A stretch of DNA of 64,000 bases, from the NCBI GenBank assembly GCA_035696365.1, contig DASRQS010000009.1:138110-202109 (forward strand). Reading direction: 5' to 3'. The DNA comes from JALYLC01 sp035696365 (GTDB taxonomy: Bacteria; Actinomycetota; Thermoleophilia; Gaiellales; JALYLC01). This document shows, one piece after another, positions 25,630-34,390 of this stretch (positions are counted from its first letter, which is position 1; each line of letters starts with the position of its first letter). The translations under genes and the position numbers were made by a program. The notes beneath the pieces were generated by a model. The model had not been told where the DNA came from and ran no database searches. It saw nothing but the letters and a program-made list of their open reading frames with translations.

Positions 25630-25926
25630 GTGTCTCTCGCCGCCACACTGATTGGCAATGTCCTGCTCGGCCTCCTGGTCGCGGCGGCGCTCGTGGTCGC
25701 CTGGGGGCGTCCGTTCCGCCTCGCCGCGGAAAAAGACGAGCGAGCAGCGGCACTCGAGCGCCTTCAGCACGACTGTGAGCAGCGCGCAGCCTGGACGAAC
25801 CCGCACGCCCGACCCAGAGGCACAGGCGAGCCCGACGGCGCACGCCGCAGCGGTGAGTCCCCCCGCCTTCGCCTGGTCGGCACTCCCGCGAGTGAGCACG
25901 TGCGCGAGGCGAACCCGGCCTCGTAG
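25630..25926 (+). CDS. Small single-helix membrane protein, 98 aa
   Basis: One hydrophobic helix (about residues 4-26, LIGNVLLGLLVAAALVVAW), then a charged, disordered cytoplasmic tail. No family is recognised. GTG 25630 has GGAG 8 bases upstream, and the gene follows the cupredoxin by 9 bases, so it could anchor or accompany it. The composition of the tail is typical of real but poorly conserved actinobacterial proteins. Confidence 0.6.
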   Translation: MSLAATLIGNVLLGLLVAAALVVAWGRPFRLAAEKDERAAALERLQHDCEQRAAWTNPHARPRGTGEPDGARRSGESPRLRLVGTPASEHVREANPAS

Positions 25927-25983
25927 GCGTCGTCCGGCGGCCGCCGCGGCCCTCCCCAGAGCCGCGGCGGCCGGCCACGTGCG

Positions 25984-27447
25984 TCAGGCGGTGGGTGCGA
26001 CCGAGGCCTCGGTCTCGGCCACCGGCGCTGCCGCCTCCGCGGAGTTCCCGCGGATCAGCACGAGCGCCGCAACCAGGCCGAGCGCCGCCATCAACGCGCC
26101 CACCAGGAAGGCGCGTGAGAGGCCGTCCGTGAATGCGACGTCCGCCGCCGTCCCGCTCGCGCGGAGCTCGGCGGTACGGCTCGTGAACACCGTGGCGAGC
26201 AGCGCGACGCCGACGGCGCCACCGATCTGCTGGGAGGTGTTGATGAGGCCGGACGCGAGCCCCGCCTGGTCGTCCCTGATGCCCATGAGCGCGGCGATGG
26301 TCACCGGGATGAACGCGAAGCCGAGGCCGATGCCGGCCAGCACGAAGCCGGGCGCCAGGTCGCCGAGATACGTCCCGTGCGGGGAGACCTGCGTGAAGAA
26401 CAGCAGGCCCGCCGTCAGCAGCACGAGGCCGAGAACGAGGATGCGGCGCACCCCGAAGCGCCCCACGAGCGCCTGCGAGGCGCCGGCGGAGACGATGATC
26501 GTGCAGGCCACGAGCAGGTAACCGACGCCGCTGCGGATGGCCGTGTAGTGGAGTCCCGGCGGCTGCTGCATGTAGAGCGCGAGCAGGAAAAACATCGCGA
26601 AGATCGCGGCGCCCAGCATGAAGCCGACGACATTCGCGCCCACGATCGTCGGGAGCCGGAAGATCGAGAGCGGGAGCAGCGGGCTGCTGGCGCGCTGCTC
26701 GTTGAGCAGGAACCCGATCATGAGCACCGCCGAGATGGCGAAGAAGCCGAGGGTTCGCGCCGAGAACCAGTGGTACTGGTCGGTCTTGACGACGGTGTAG
26801 ACGAGCAGCGAGAGGCTGGACGTGACCAGGATCGCGCCGATGATGTCGAAGGAGCGGATCGCATCCTCGACGCGGCTCTCGTTCAGCAGGCGCGGCGCGA
26901 GCAGGATCGCCGCCAGGCCGATCGGCGCGTTGACGAAGAAGACCCACTCCCAGCCGACGTACTGGGTGAGCACGCCTCCCATCAGGACGCCCACGGCGCC
27001 ACCCGCACCGGAGACAGCGCCCCAGACGCCCAGTGCCTTGTTGCGCTCCTCGCCTTCGGCGAAGGTCGTCGACAGGATCGAGAGGGCGGCAGGCGCGATC
27101 ATCGCGGCTCCGAGGCCCTGAACCGCGCGAGCGCCGATCAGGAAGTTGCTGGACGACGCGAAGCCGCAGGCCAGCGAGGCGACGGTGAAGAGCGCGAGGC
27201 CGGCCATGAACATCCGCCGCCGGCCGAGCAGGTCGGCCATGCGCCCGCCCAGCAGCAGGAACCCGCCGAAGGTGAGCGCATAGGCGCTCGCAACCCACTG
27301 CAGGCTCGAGTTGTTGAAGTGCAGATCGACCTCGATGGTCGGCAACGCGACGTTGACGATCGAGACGTCGATGATCAGCATGAACTGCGTTGCACACAGC
27401 AGGATCAGAGCGATCCAGCGGCGCGGGTCGGCGGCTTCCGACGACAT
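25984..27447 (-). CDS. MFS multidrug exporter, DHA2 (EmrB/QacA) family
   Basis: 487 residues with about 14 membrane helices. Motif D-like LIIDVSIVNVALPTI is in helix 1, motif A (GGRMADLLGRRRMF) in loop 2-3, and motif C-like GAVSGAGGAVGVLMGGVL in helix 5. The family exports drugs or metabolites using the proton gradient. ATG 27447 is preferred to upstream in-frame starts because GGGGAGA precedes it and MSSEAADPRRW leads directly into helix 1. It is divergent from the lipoprotein hydrolase gene, with a 112-bp gap. Confidence 0.92.
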   Translation of the reverse strand: MSSEAADPRRWIALILLCATQFMLIIDVSIVNVALPTIEVDLHFNNSSLQWVASAYALTFGGFLLLGGRMADLLGRRRMFMAGLALFTVASLACGFASSSNFLIGARAVQGLGAAMIAPAALSILSTTFAEGEERNKALGVWGAVSGAGGAVGVLMGGVLTQYVGWEWVFFVNAPIGLAAILLAPRLLNESRVEDAIRSFDIIGAILVTSSLSLLVYTVVKTDQYHWFSARTLGFFAISAVLMIGFLLNEQRASSPLLPLSIFRLPTIVGANVVGFMLGAAIFAMFFLLALYMQQPPGLHYTAIRSGVGYLLVACTIIVSAGASQALVGRFGVRRILVLGLVLLTAGLLFFTQVSPHGTYLGDLAPGFVLAGIGLGFAFIPVTIAALMGIRDDQAGLASGLINTSQQIGGAVGVALLATVFTSRTAELRASGTAADVAFTDGLSRAFLVGALMAALGLVAALVLIRGNSAEAAAPVAETEASVAPTA

Positions 27448-27540
27448 GTGGCTTTCTCCCCGGGAGTAGTAGCTCGGCAGTATGCCCGTGATGCGGGCCG
27501 ATGTGAACAACGTTCGCTGGCCCGGGCTCATTTCCGGTGC

Positions 27541-27555
27541 TCACGATTACTGTGA
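27541..27555. promoter_or_regulatory. Short inverted repeat in the divergent MFS/hydrolase gap
   Basis: TCAC (27541-27544) and GTGA (27552-27555) flank 7 bases; GAAC-AAC-GTTC is nearby. These are candidates for a TetR/MarR-type site but are short and could be chance. Confidence 0.2.
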
Positions 27556-27559
27556 ACCC

Positions 27560-28501
27560 GTGACCCGGACGAGAGGCATCGCGAAGCGGCTCGGGATCGG
27601 CGCCTTCGCCATCGCGGTCGGGGTGACCGGCTGCTCGGCGATCTACAACGTCGCGACCTCGCCGCACGAGCAGTCCGGTGGCTCGCTGGCTCCGTCGGGT
27701 CGCTTCGTGAACGCCGGAGGCGTGCTCACCCACTACGAGCGCTTCGGGGCGCGCGGCTCGCCGATCGTCCTGGTCGGCGGCTTCCTCGAGCCGAGCGACG
27801 TGTGGGACGGCGTCGCCCGCGAGCTCGCCGGAAACCACCGTGTGTTCGCCATGGACCTCGCGGGGTTCGGTTACTCGCAGCGCAGCGGGCACTACCGGCT
27901 GGGCGACTGGCAGCGCCAGCTCGACGCCTTCATGGGCGCCCTCGGCATCCACCGCGCGCTGCTGGCCGGCCACTCGCTGGGCGCCGGCGTCGTCGCCGCT
28001 CAGGCGCTCGCCCACCCCGGCCGTACCGTCGGCATCGTGCTGGTCGACGGCGACGCCCTGGCGAGCGGCGGCGGCCCGGGCTTCCTGCGCGACCTCATCG
28101 TCGACCCCTACCGCACGAGCGTCTTCCGCATCGTGCTGGGCTGGGACTGGGCCATGCGCGAGCTCATCCGTAGGGTCTACGCGCCGGATCCCGTGCGCAT
28201 CGATGCCGGCGAGCTGGCGCGCTGGCGCCGGCCGCTGCACGTCGACGGCACCGAGGGCGCGCTGGCGACCATGATCTCCAACGGGATACAGGGCCTGGAG
28301 ATCGACGACCTGGCGCGCGTGCACGTTCCCGCCACCGTGGTCTTCGGGCAACACGACGGCTCGGTGCCGGTCGCGAGCGGCTGGCGCGTTGCCGAAGTGC
28401 TGCACGCCCCGGTCAAGATCGTCCCGGGCGCAGGCCACCTCTCGCTCATCACGCATCCGCGCGCGGTCGCAGCAGCGATCGCAGATGCGGCGCACGGGTA
28501 G
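27560..28501 (+). CDS. Alpha/beta hydrolase, predicted lipoprotein or membrane anchored
   Basis: 313 residues. A basic start and a hydrophobic segment end in GVTGC, a plausible lipobox at residue about 24. The catalytic domain has the oxyanion stretch VLVGGFLEPSDVW, nucleophile elbow GHSLGAG, acid in VFGQHDGSVPV and His in PGAGHLSLI. It may be an extracytoplasmic esterase or dehalogenase-type enzyme. GTG 27560 is the last start before the signal. The P450 gene begins 9 bases after its stop, so the two are likely an operon. Confidence 0.8.
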   Translation: MTRTRGIAKRLGIGAFAIAVGVTGCSAIYNVATSPHEQSGGSLAPSGRFVNAGGVLTHYERFGARGSPIVLVGGFLEPSDVWDGVARELAGNHRVFAMDLAGFGYSQRSGHYRLGDWQRQLDAFMGALGIHRALLAGHSLGAGVVAAQALAHPGRTVGIVLVDGDALASGGGPGFLRDLIVDPYRTSVFRIVLGWDWAMRELIRRVYAPDPVRIDAGELARWRRPLHVDGTEGALATMISNGIQGLEIDDLARVHVPATVVFGQHDGSVPVASGWRVAEVLHAPVKIVPGAGHLSLITHPRAVAAAIADAAHG

Positions 28502-28510
28502 CATCGGCGC

Positions 28511-29743
28511 GTGAAGGCGCTGGTTCCGCAGATCGCGCTCGACGACGCCGAGCAGGCCGGGCGGCGCGAGCGCTTCCCCGCCGGCGCGGCGATCGAGTTC
28601 GCCGACCTCGAGCTGGACAGCCGCGCCGGTGCGCTCGATCGCCTGCGCGACGCCGAGCCCATCTCCTGGGTGCCCGCCCTCGGCGGCTGGCTCGTCACCT
28701 CGCACCTGCTGGCGCGCGAGCTGCTCAGCCGGCGCGACGAGTTCACCGTCTGGGCCGAGCCCAACCTGGTGCGGGCGTCGCTCGGCCTGATGATGCTGAG
28801 CAGCGACGGCGACGAGCACACGCGGCAGCGGCGACCGTTCGAGGAGCCGTTCGGGGTGCGCCCGGTGCGCGAGCGTTTCGCCGGGCCCGTGCGCCGGCGC
28901 GTGGCTGGGCTACTCGACGAGCTCGCTCCACGCGGCGCCTGCGAGCTGGTCGCGCAGTTCGCGTCGCCCTTCGCGATCGGCGTCGCGGGCGACGTGCTCG
29001 GCCTCTCGCTCGACGACGTCCTGCGCGTGCAGGGCTTCTACGAGGCGTTCGCGGGCGCGATGGTCTACGACGGCGATCCCGAGCCGCAGCGGCGTGCCGA
29101 CGCGGCCCGCGCAGAGTTGAACGCCATCCTGCTCGCCGAGATCGAGCGCTCGCGACGGCAGCCCGACAACTCGGTCACGAGCGCCGTGGCCAACGACCCG
29201 GCGCGCGGCCTCTCGGACGACGAGATCGCGGCGCAGTTGCGGGTGATCCTCTTCGGTGCGATCGAGACGGTCGAGTCGACGCTCGCGAATGCCGTACTGC
29301 TCCTGCTGCTCAACCCCGGCGAGCTCGAGACGGTGCGCTCGGAGCCGGACTTCATGGCCAATGCGATCGAGGAGGGCATGCGCCTGATTCCGCCCGTCGC
29401 GTTCATCGAGCGCTGGACGGCGATGCCGTGCGAGCTCGGCGGCGTCGAGCTCGGCGCGGGCGAGTTCATCGGCCTCAGCACGGTCGCCGCCAATCGCGAC
29501 GCGGCGGTGTTCCCCGTTCCCGAGCGCTTCGACGTGCGGCGCGGCAACGCCCGCCACCACCTCACACTGAGCCACGGCCACCACCACTGCCTCGGCTTCA
29601 ATCTGGGCCGGATGCAGTGCCAAATCGCCCTGACGGAACTGTTCGACCGGCTCCCCGGGCTCGAGATCGTGCACGCGCCCGAGCCGGCCGGCTTCGCCTT
29701 CAGGAGGCCGGCGACCCTCGAGCTGCGCTGGCTCGCATCGTGA
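28511..29743 (+). CDS. Cytochrome P450
   Basis: 410 residues, a usual bacterial class I length. The I-helix has FGAIETVEST in place of the AGxxT consensus. The K-helix ExxR is EEGMR near residue 292. The heme loop LSHGHHHCLGFNLGR carries Cys360, with Leu in place of the common Phe at the first position. No ferredoxin or reductase gene is near, so electrons come from elsewhere. It is downstream of the hydrolase by 9 bases. The 3' end overlaps the convergent GT87 gene by 44 bp. The substrate is unknown. Confidence 0.9.
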   Translation: MKALVPQIALDDAEQAGRRERFPAGAAIEFADLELDSRAGALDRLRDAEPISWVPALGGWLVTSHLLARELLSRRDEFTVWAEPNLVRASLGLMMLSSDGDEHTRQRRPFEEPFGVRPVRERFAGPVRRRVAGLLDELAPRGACELVAQFASPFAIGVAGDVLGLSLDDVLRVQGFYEAFAGAMVYDGDPEPQRRADAARAELNAILLAEIERSRRQPDNSVTSAVANDPARGLSDDEIAAQLRVILFGAIETVESTLANAVLLLLLNPGELETVRSEPDFMANAIEEGMRLIPPVAFIERWTAMPCELGGVELGAGEFIGLSTVAANRDAAVFPVPERFDVRRGNARHHLTLSHGHHHCLGFNLGRMQCQIALTELFDRLPGLEIVHAPEPAGFAFRRPATLELRWLAS

Positions 29744-30905
29744 CGAGGACGATGGCGGCCGTGAGGACCAGGTACTCGATCAGCACGGGATAGGTGTTCG
29801 AGCCGACGAACGACGCGGTGGGAACCACGCGCCCGCCCGCGTGTGCGAGGTACATCTTGATCGAGCTCTCGTGGCCGAATGCCCACGGTGCCGCGAGCAG
29901 CAGCCAGCGCCAGTCGATGCGAGGGGCGGCGAGCACAAGCGGGACGATCAGGTAGACGAGGTAGTGCGACCAGACGACCGGGGCGGCGACGACGACCGCG
30001 CACATGGCCGCGGCGAACGACCGCCGGTCGCCCTCGAGACCTCCCGACAACCGCCATGCAGAGACGAGCAGGCCGGTCGCAACGGCGAGCGGCAGCACGG
30101 ACGCGAGCATGCCCGGCGCGCCGAGCTTGAGCGCGAGCGCGCTCATCGAGACGCCGCACCCGCCGTAGATGCGATCCCAGGCCTGCAGCAGCGCGGGGTA
30201 CATGCGCATGCCCTCGAAGCCGATGACGGCCCAGCTGCCGAGCGCAAGGCCGAGGGCGATGACGACGCTCGCAAGGGACGCCTTGACCCGGCGGGTGATC
30301 AGGAGCCACGCGAGCACGGGGATCATCAGCGGCTTCACGGCCAGCGCGGCGCCCAGCGCGAGCGCCGCGATCAGCCAGCGGTCCCGGTAGCGCCAGACGA
30401 CGGCCAGCGCCAGCACGAGCAGCATCTCCACCTGGCCGAGCCCGATCGCGTCGACGACCGACGGCAGCAGGAAGACGCCGCCGTAGAGTCGCCAGTCGCG
30501 CACGCCGAGCACCCAGAGCGTCAGGGCGAGGGCGACGACCAGGATCGCGCCCCACATGACCGAGGCAACCGCGAACGACAGCAGGCCGAGCGGGATGGAG
30601 AGCAGCGCGATGAAGGGCGGGTAGATGGACGGCACGCCGTCCTGGAGGCGCAGGACGCCTCCCGCCGCGTAGGGCGAGCTCCCGTGCAGGATGTCGACGG
30701 CCGGCTGCCAGACTCCCGTGCGGAAGTCGATCGCGCGGTCGGGCGAGTTCGCGACGAGGTGGAAGCAGGCGAGGGCGGCCACTGCGACCAGCACGGCGCC
30801 GCCGAGCGTCACGGCAGCTCGAACGGCGACGTCGAAGGGCGCCGATCGGTTGCGGATGCCGGTCGCAGCCACACACGACCTATCGGCGCGGCCGCCCGCC
30901 GCCAT
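29700..30905 (-). CDS. GT87/DUF2029 membrane glycosyltransferase
   Basis: 401 residues, about ten membrane helices. The family pattern is visible: DFRTGVWQPAVDILHGSSPYA with a catalytic-type Asp in the first external loop, the YPPFIALLSIPLGL segment, and VLGVRDWRLYGGVFLLPS. Actinobacterial members transfer mannose or arabinose from polyprenyl phosphate on the outer face. Two paralogues lie at 37776 and 38987. ATG 30905 is used; an in-frame start at 30950 would add 15 polar residues. Confidence 0.8.
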   Translation of the reverse strand: MAAGGRADRSCVAATGIRNRSAPFDVAVRAAVTLGGAVLVAVAALACFHLVANSPDRAIDFRTGVWQPAVDILHGSSPYAAGGVLRLQDGVPSIYPPFIALLSIPLGLLSFAVASVMWGAILVVALALTLWVLGVRDWRLYGGVFLLPSVVDAIGLGQVEMLLVLALAVVWRYRDRWLIAALALGAALAVKPLMIPVLAWLLITRRVKASLASVVIALGLALGSWAVIGFEGMRMYPALLQAWDRIYGGCGVSMSALALKLGAPGMLASVLPLAVATGLLVSAWRLSGGLEGDRRSFAAAMCAVVVAAPVVWSHYLVYLIVPLVLAAPRIDWRWLLLAAPWAFGHESSIKMYLAHAGGRVVPTASFVGSNTYPVLIEYLVLTAAIVLVTMRASAARGSPAS

Positions 30906-30958
30906 GAGAGCGTTCTCCGGCGCCGTTTGGAGAACTCCGGGCGCGGGCACGTCACCGC

Positions 30959-31306
30959 ATGCCGCCCGACGCCGTCTGGGTCACCTCCACCTACTTCGAG
31001 TCGTGGAAGGCGCGCGACTTCGACACGCTGCGGCTGCTACTGGCCGACGACGTGACCTTCGACGGGCCGCTGGCCCACCTGGACAACGCAGACGACTGCA
31101 TCAACGGCCTGCAGGAGATGTCGAAGATCGTGACCGACATCGTGGTGCGCAAGGTCTGGGTGGACGGCGACGACGTGCTCACCTGGTTCGAGCTCCACAC
31201 GTCCGTGGCGAGACCCAAGCCCACGGCGAACTGGAGCAAGGTCCAGAACGGCAAGATCACGAGCATCCGCGTCGTGTTCGACGCCCGCGGCCTCGCGCCG
31301 AGCTAG
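30959..31306 (+). CDS. SnoaL-like/NTF2-fold protein
   Basis: 115 residues of the cone-shaped NTF2/SnoaL fold: TSTYFESWKARDFDTLRLLLADDVTFDGP is the characteristic first helix and strand (read in parts), followed by alternating strands with VDGDDVLTWFEL. Such proteins are small isomerases, hydrolases or ligand binders. ATG 30959 has no strong ribosome site. Divergent from the GT87 gene, it overlaps the next convergent gene by 4 bp at its stop. Confidence 0.75.
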   Translation: MPPDAVWVTSTYFESWKARDFDTLRLLLADDVTFDGPLAHLDNADDCINGLQEMSKIVTDIVVRKVWVDGDDVLTWFELHTSVARPKPTANWSKVQNGKITSIRVVFDARGLAPS

Positions 31307-31773
31307 CCGCCGAGCGACTGCAGCGTCGCGACGAGGTCGGCCATCTGCCCGACCGGCAGATGGTCGACGGCGAAGCGCAGCGCCGTGGCTTGGAAGCCGC
31401 CGATCGCGCCCGCGTGCTCCGCGTCGTCGATCGAGCGTTCGAGGCCGCTGCGCACGGCGTTCTCGAGCTCGTGGCTGTCCACGTTGTGGTCGCGGGCGAA
31501 GCGGGCACGCGAGCTGGAGCTCGCCAGAGCGAGTGTGAGCGTCTCGCGCGAGACCCCGAAGTGACAGGCCGCGCCGTCGAGCGCCGAGAGCGCGATCTGC
31601 TGGGCGATCGCCTCGGCGCCGCCGGGATTCGTCCAGGAGCGCGGCGCGCACGGATTGCGCACGGACGAGGGCTCGTAGGAGCCGCCGCCGAGTGCGAGGT
31701 ACGCCGCGGGCACGGATACGGCGAGCGCTGCCGAGCACGAGAGCACCGCGAGGGCCTGGCGCGTCGACCTCAC
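31303..31773 (-). CDS. Secreted or membrane-anchored hypothetical protein
   Basis: 156 residues. One N-terminal hydrophobic stretch (about residues 6-30, ALAVLSCSAALAVSVPAAYLAL) is a signal peptide or anchor. The rest is helical, with LSALDGAACHFGVSRETLTLAL and HELENAVRSGLERSIDDAEHAG. I recognise no family. GTG 31773 overlaps the stop of the upstream MFS gene (GTGA), so the two are coupled and the product may assist or be exported with that transporter. Confidence 0.65.
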   Translation of the reverse strand: MRSTRQALAVLSCSAALAVSVPAAYLALGGGSYEPSSVRNPCAPRSWTNPGGAEAIAQQIALSALDGAACHFGVSRETLTLALASSSSRARFARDHNVDSHELENAVRSGLERSIDDAEHAGAIGGFQATALRFAVDHLPVGQMADLVATLQSLGG

Positions 31774-33062
31774 AGCGTCACCCGCCGCGTCAGCGCGATC
31801 GGGATGAGGGCGAGGGCCGCGAGCACCGCGGCGAACAGGAAGGAGCGTTCGAACGACGACGTGGCGGCGCGGTCGAGTTGCTCGTTCAGCTGCCGCTCGA
31901 GCACCTGCAGCTGTGGTCGCTCGCGGTCGCTCGCATTCACCGCCGCGAATGAGCCGTGGATGTCGGGCAGCCGGCCCGGCTGGCTGCGGATGTCGGCCGC
32001 GATGCGCGAGGCGAGATCGATCTTGGTGAGCGCGTCGATGTGCGCGTCCAGCACCAGCTCGGCGCCCTTCTGCGTGGCCCGCTCGCGCTGGCGTTCGAGG
32101 TCGCCCACGAACACGGGCGTGAGCAGGACGAGCCCGAGCACGACACCGGCGTGGCGCGCGGCGATCGTGACGCCGCCATGGATGGCAGCCGGCGAGCGCC
32201 CGGCCACTGCGGCCTCGGTCAGCGCACCGAGCGAGAGCGCGAGACCGGCGCCGACCAGCAGCTGCGGTGCGAGCGTCCACCCCCAGCCCGCCCCTGGCAG
32301 GAGCCCGAGCGCCGCCACACCGCCCGTCCCCAGCAGCGTCCCGGCGGCAGCGCGGGTGCGCGGGCTGGCGACGCGCCGCTCGAACGGCCCGGCGACGAGC
32401 GCCGCCGCGGGCATTGCCGTGACGACGAGCGCAGCGGAGATCGGCGGCATGCGCCAGCCCTCCACAAGCAACAGGACGAGCAGGAAGAGCACGGCCGCAA
32501 GACCCGCCGAGAGGAGCCCGAGCGCGAGGTTGGCCGCGATGTTCGGCAAGCCGGCGCGCCCGGCCACGGCGGGCGCGCCGCGCCCGAACACGACGAGCGC
32601 GGGAATCAGGGCCAGCGGCACCTGCACGACGAAGATCGCCTGCCAGGAGATCAGCTGCGTGAGCAGGCCGCCGATGGCGGGGCCGAGCGCCGCGCCGGCG
32701 ATTCCGGCGGCGGCCCATACGCGCACCGCCCGGCGTTCGCCGCCCGCCAACCCCGGCAGCAACTCGAGGGCGGCGCACACGGCGGCCGCTCCGCCGATGC
32801 CCTGCACGGCGCGCGCGGCGATCAGGAAGCCGAGCGAGGGTGCGAGCGCACACGCGGCCGAGGCTGCTGCGAACAGCACCAGGCCGGCCGCACAGACCTG
32901 TCCGGCGGGACGGCGTGTGGCCATGCGCGCGGCCGGGACCGCCGCGAGGGCGATCGCCAGGTTGAAGGCCGTCACGACCCAGGCGACATCGGCGACCTGT
33001 GCCGAGTACTCGCGGTAGATCGCCGGCAACGCGAGGATGACGACCGAGGCGTCGGCCAGCAC
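31770..33062 (-). CDS. MFS transporter with an extra soluble loop; start uncertain
   Basis: 430 residues of DHA2-like MFS. Helix 1 (ASVVILALPAIY) begins almost at the N terminus, earlier than usual, with GTG 33062 as the only good start seen. The frame stays open upstream into the amidase gene (R-P-D-L-R-V-A-A...) without an ATG, GTG or TTG that I could find down to about 33150. Motif C is GIAGAALGPAIGGLL. Before the last helix there is a soluble segment of about 95 residues (LERQRERATQ to QLDRAATSS) not usual in short MFS proteins. The secreted protein gene follows with a GTGA overlap. Confidence 0.8.
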   Translation of the reverse strand: MLADASVVILALPAIYREYSAQVADVAWVVTAFNLAIALAAVPAARMATRRPAGQVCAAGLVLFAAASAACALAPSLGFLIAARAVQGIGGAAAVCAALELLPGLAGGERRAVRVWAAAGIAGAALGPAIGGLLTQLISWQAIFVVQVPLALIPALVVFGRGAPAVAGRAGLPNIAANLALGLLSAGLAAVLFLLVLLLVEGWRMPPISAALVVTAMPAAALVAGPFERRVASPRTRAAAGTLLGTGGVAALGLLPGAGWGWTLAPQLLVGAGLALSLGALTEAAVAGRSPAAIHGGVTIAARHAGVVLGLVLLTPVFVGDLERQRERATQKGAELVLDAHIDALTKIDLASRIAADIRSQPGRLPDIHGSFAAVNASDRERPQLQVLERQLNEQLDRAATSSFERSFLFAAVLAALALIPIALTRRVTL

Positions 33063-33099
33063 GAGCCCGACGGCCAGGGCGACCGCCGCGACCCGAAGG

Positions 33100-33924
33100 T
33101 CAGGTCTGCGAAAGCTCGTACGCCTCCGGGCGCCTGTGCGCCAGCGAGGGCACCTGCGCTCGCACGCGTGCGAGCGCGCCGTGATCGCATTCGGCGACGA
33201 TCACGCCCTGCCCGTCGGGCGCCTGCACGAGCACCGTCCCCCACGGGTCGACGATCATCGAGCGCCCGTAAGCCGTCAGCCCCGCCGGCAGTGCCCCATG
33301 CTGGTTCGCGGCCACGACGAAGCACTGATTCTCGATCGCCCGTGCCCGCAGCAGCACCTCCCAGTGATCCCTTCCGGTGCGCTCGAGGAAGGCCGCGGGC
33401 ACGGTGAGGACGGTCGCTCCTGCCACGGCGTAGGCGCGATAGAGCTCGGGGAAGCGCAGGTCGTAACAGATCGTGAGGCCCACCTGGACGTCCCCGAGGG
33501 TCGCGATCTCCCCACCCGTGCCGGGAGCGTCGGTGTCGGACTCGCGCACGCGCTGGCCGGGGAGGTCGACGTCGAACTGGTGGATCTTGCGGTAGACGGC
33601 AACGCGGCGCCCGTCACGGTCGAACGCGACGCTCGTGTTGCGAAGCCGCTCGTCGCCCGCGATCCGCTCGGCCACCGATCCCGCCACGATCGCCATGCCG
33701 AGCTCGCGCGCCCAGCCCTGCACGGCTGTGAGGCGGGCGCCGTCGAGGGGCTGCGCCGCCGCGCGGATCTCGTCCGCCGAGCCGAATGCCTCCCAGCGCT
33801 CGGGCAACAGCGCGATCTCGGCACCGCTCGCAGCCGCCTCGCGCACGAATCGCTCGGCGGAGGCGAGGTTGTCGTCGGGCGTGCTGCCGGCGCGCAGCTG
33901 GATGCAGGCGATGCGCGGGTTCAC
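33100..33924 (-). CDS. Carbon-nitrogen hydrolase (nitrilase superfamily amidase)
   Basis: 274 residues. The catalytic triad is Glu in LLPERWEAF (about residue 42), Lys in VYRKIHQFD (about 113) and Cys in TICYDLRFPE (about 151). The fold and RKIHQFDVD resemble omega-amidase/Nit-type deaminating enzymes that hydrolyse omega-amides of short dicarboxylates. GTG 33924 is the start. It is divergent from DUF6636 and upstream of the MFS gene, and could supply an amidase step for the neighbouring putative ring-degradation operon, though that link is speculative. Confidence 0.88.
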   Translation of the reverse strand: MNPRIACIQLRAGSTPDDNLASAERFVREAAASGAEIALLPERWEAFGSADEIRAAAQPLDGARLTAVQGWARELGMAIVAGSVAERIAGDERLRNTSVAFDRDGRRVAVYRKIHQFDVDLPGQRVRESDTDAPGTGGEIATLGDVQVGLTICYDLRFPELYRAYAVAGATVLTVPAAFLERTGRDHWEVLLRARAIENQCFVVAANQHGALPAGLTAYGRSMIVDPWGTVLVQAPDGQGVIVAECDHGALARVRAQVPSLAHRRPEAYELSQT

Positions 33925-33946
33925 GAGCGCACTTTATGCTCACCCG

Positions 33947-34390
33947 ATGATGCGCCGCGCGATCCTCGTCGCCATGCTCGTCCTGGCGGCCGCCGGCACC
34001 GGATCGGCCGCGGCGGATCCGGTGGTGGCCCACTTCCGCAGCCCCACGGGCAACATCAACTGCATCGGAGGCACGTCGCCCGCCTACGTCGAATGCCAGG
34101 TGCGCCACGCGGCCTGGCCGCAGAGACCGCCCAGGCCCCTCAACTGCGACCTCGACTGGGAGCCGTACAACCTCAGCCTCGGCAACCGGCGCGTCGGCAT
34201 CGGCGCCTGCCGCGGCGACGTCGGGCCGCGCTGCTTCCACGACTGCACGACCCTGCGCTACGGGCGCTCGGTGAACATCGGGCCGATTCGCTGCCGCTCC
34301 GCGGCTATCGGCGTCACCTGCCGTTACGTGCACGACAAGCACGCGGGCTTCCGCATCGCACGCGAGGGCTACATCGTCTGGCGCGCGTGA
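33947..34390 (+). CDS. Secreted DUF6636-like protein
   Basis: 147 residues. The signal peptide is about residues 1-23 (MMRRAILVAML... GSAAA). The mature start has FRSPTGNINCIGG, the motif that defines DUF6636-like actinobacterial secreted proteins. Multiple cysteines (eight or nine) suggest disulfides. Function is unknown. Either ATG 33947 or the next codon may be the start. It overlaps the acyl-CoA dehydrogenase-like gene by 4 bases, so it is the first gene of an operon of four. Confidence 0.7.
   Translation: MMRRAILVAMLVLAAAGTGSAAADPVVAHFRSPTGNINCIGGTSPAYVECQVRHAAWPQRPPRPLNCDLDWEPYNLSLGNRRVGIGACRGDVGPRCFHDCTTLRYGRSVNIGPIRCRSAAIGVTCRYVHDKHAGFRIAREGYIVWRA

Noticed and set aside
25607..28819. 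A very long open frame (1070 codons) on the minus strand
   Set aside because: It mixes the antisense of several real genes and has no domain; the MFS, hydrolase and P450 in the proper frames explain the region. Long open frames on the wrong strand are common at this GC content.
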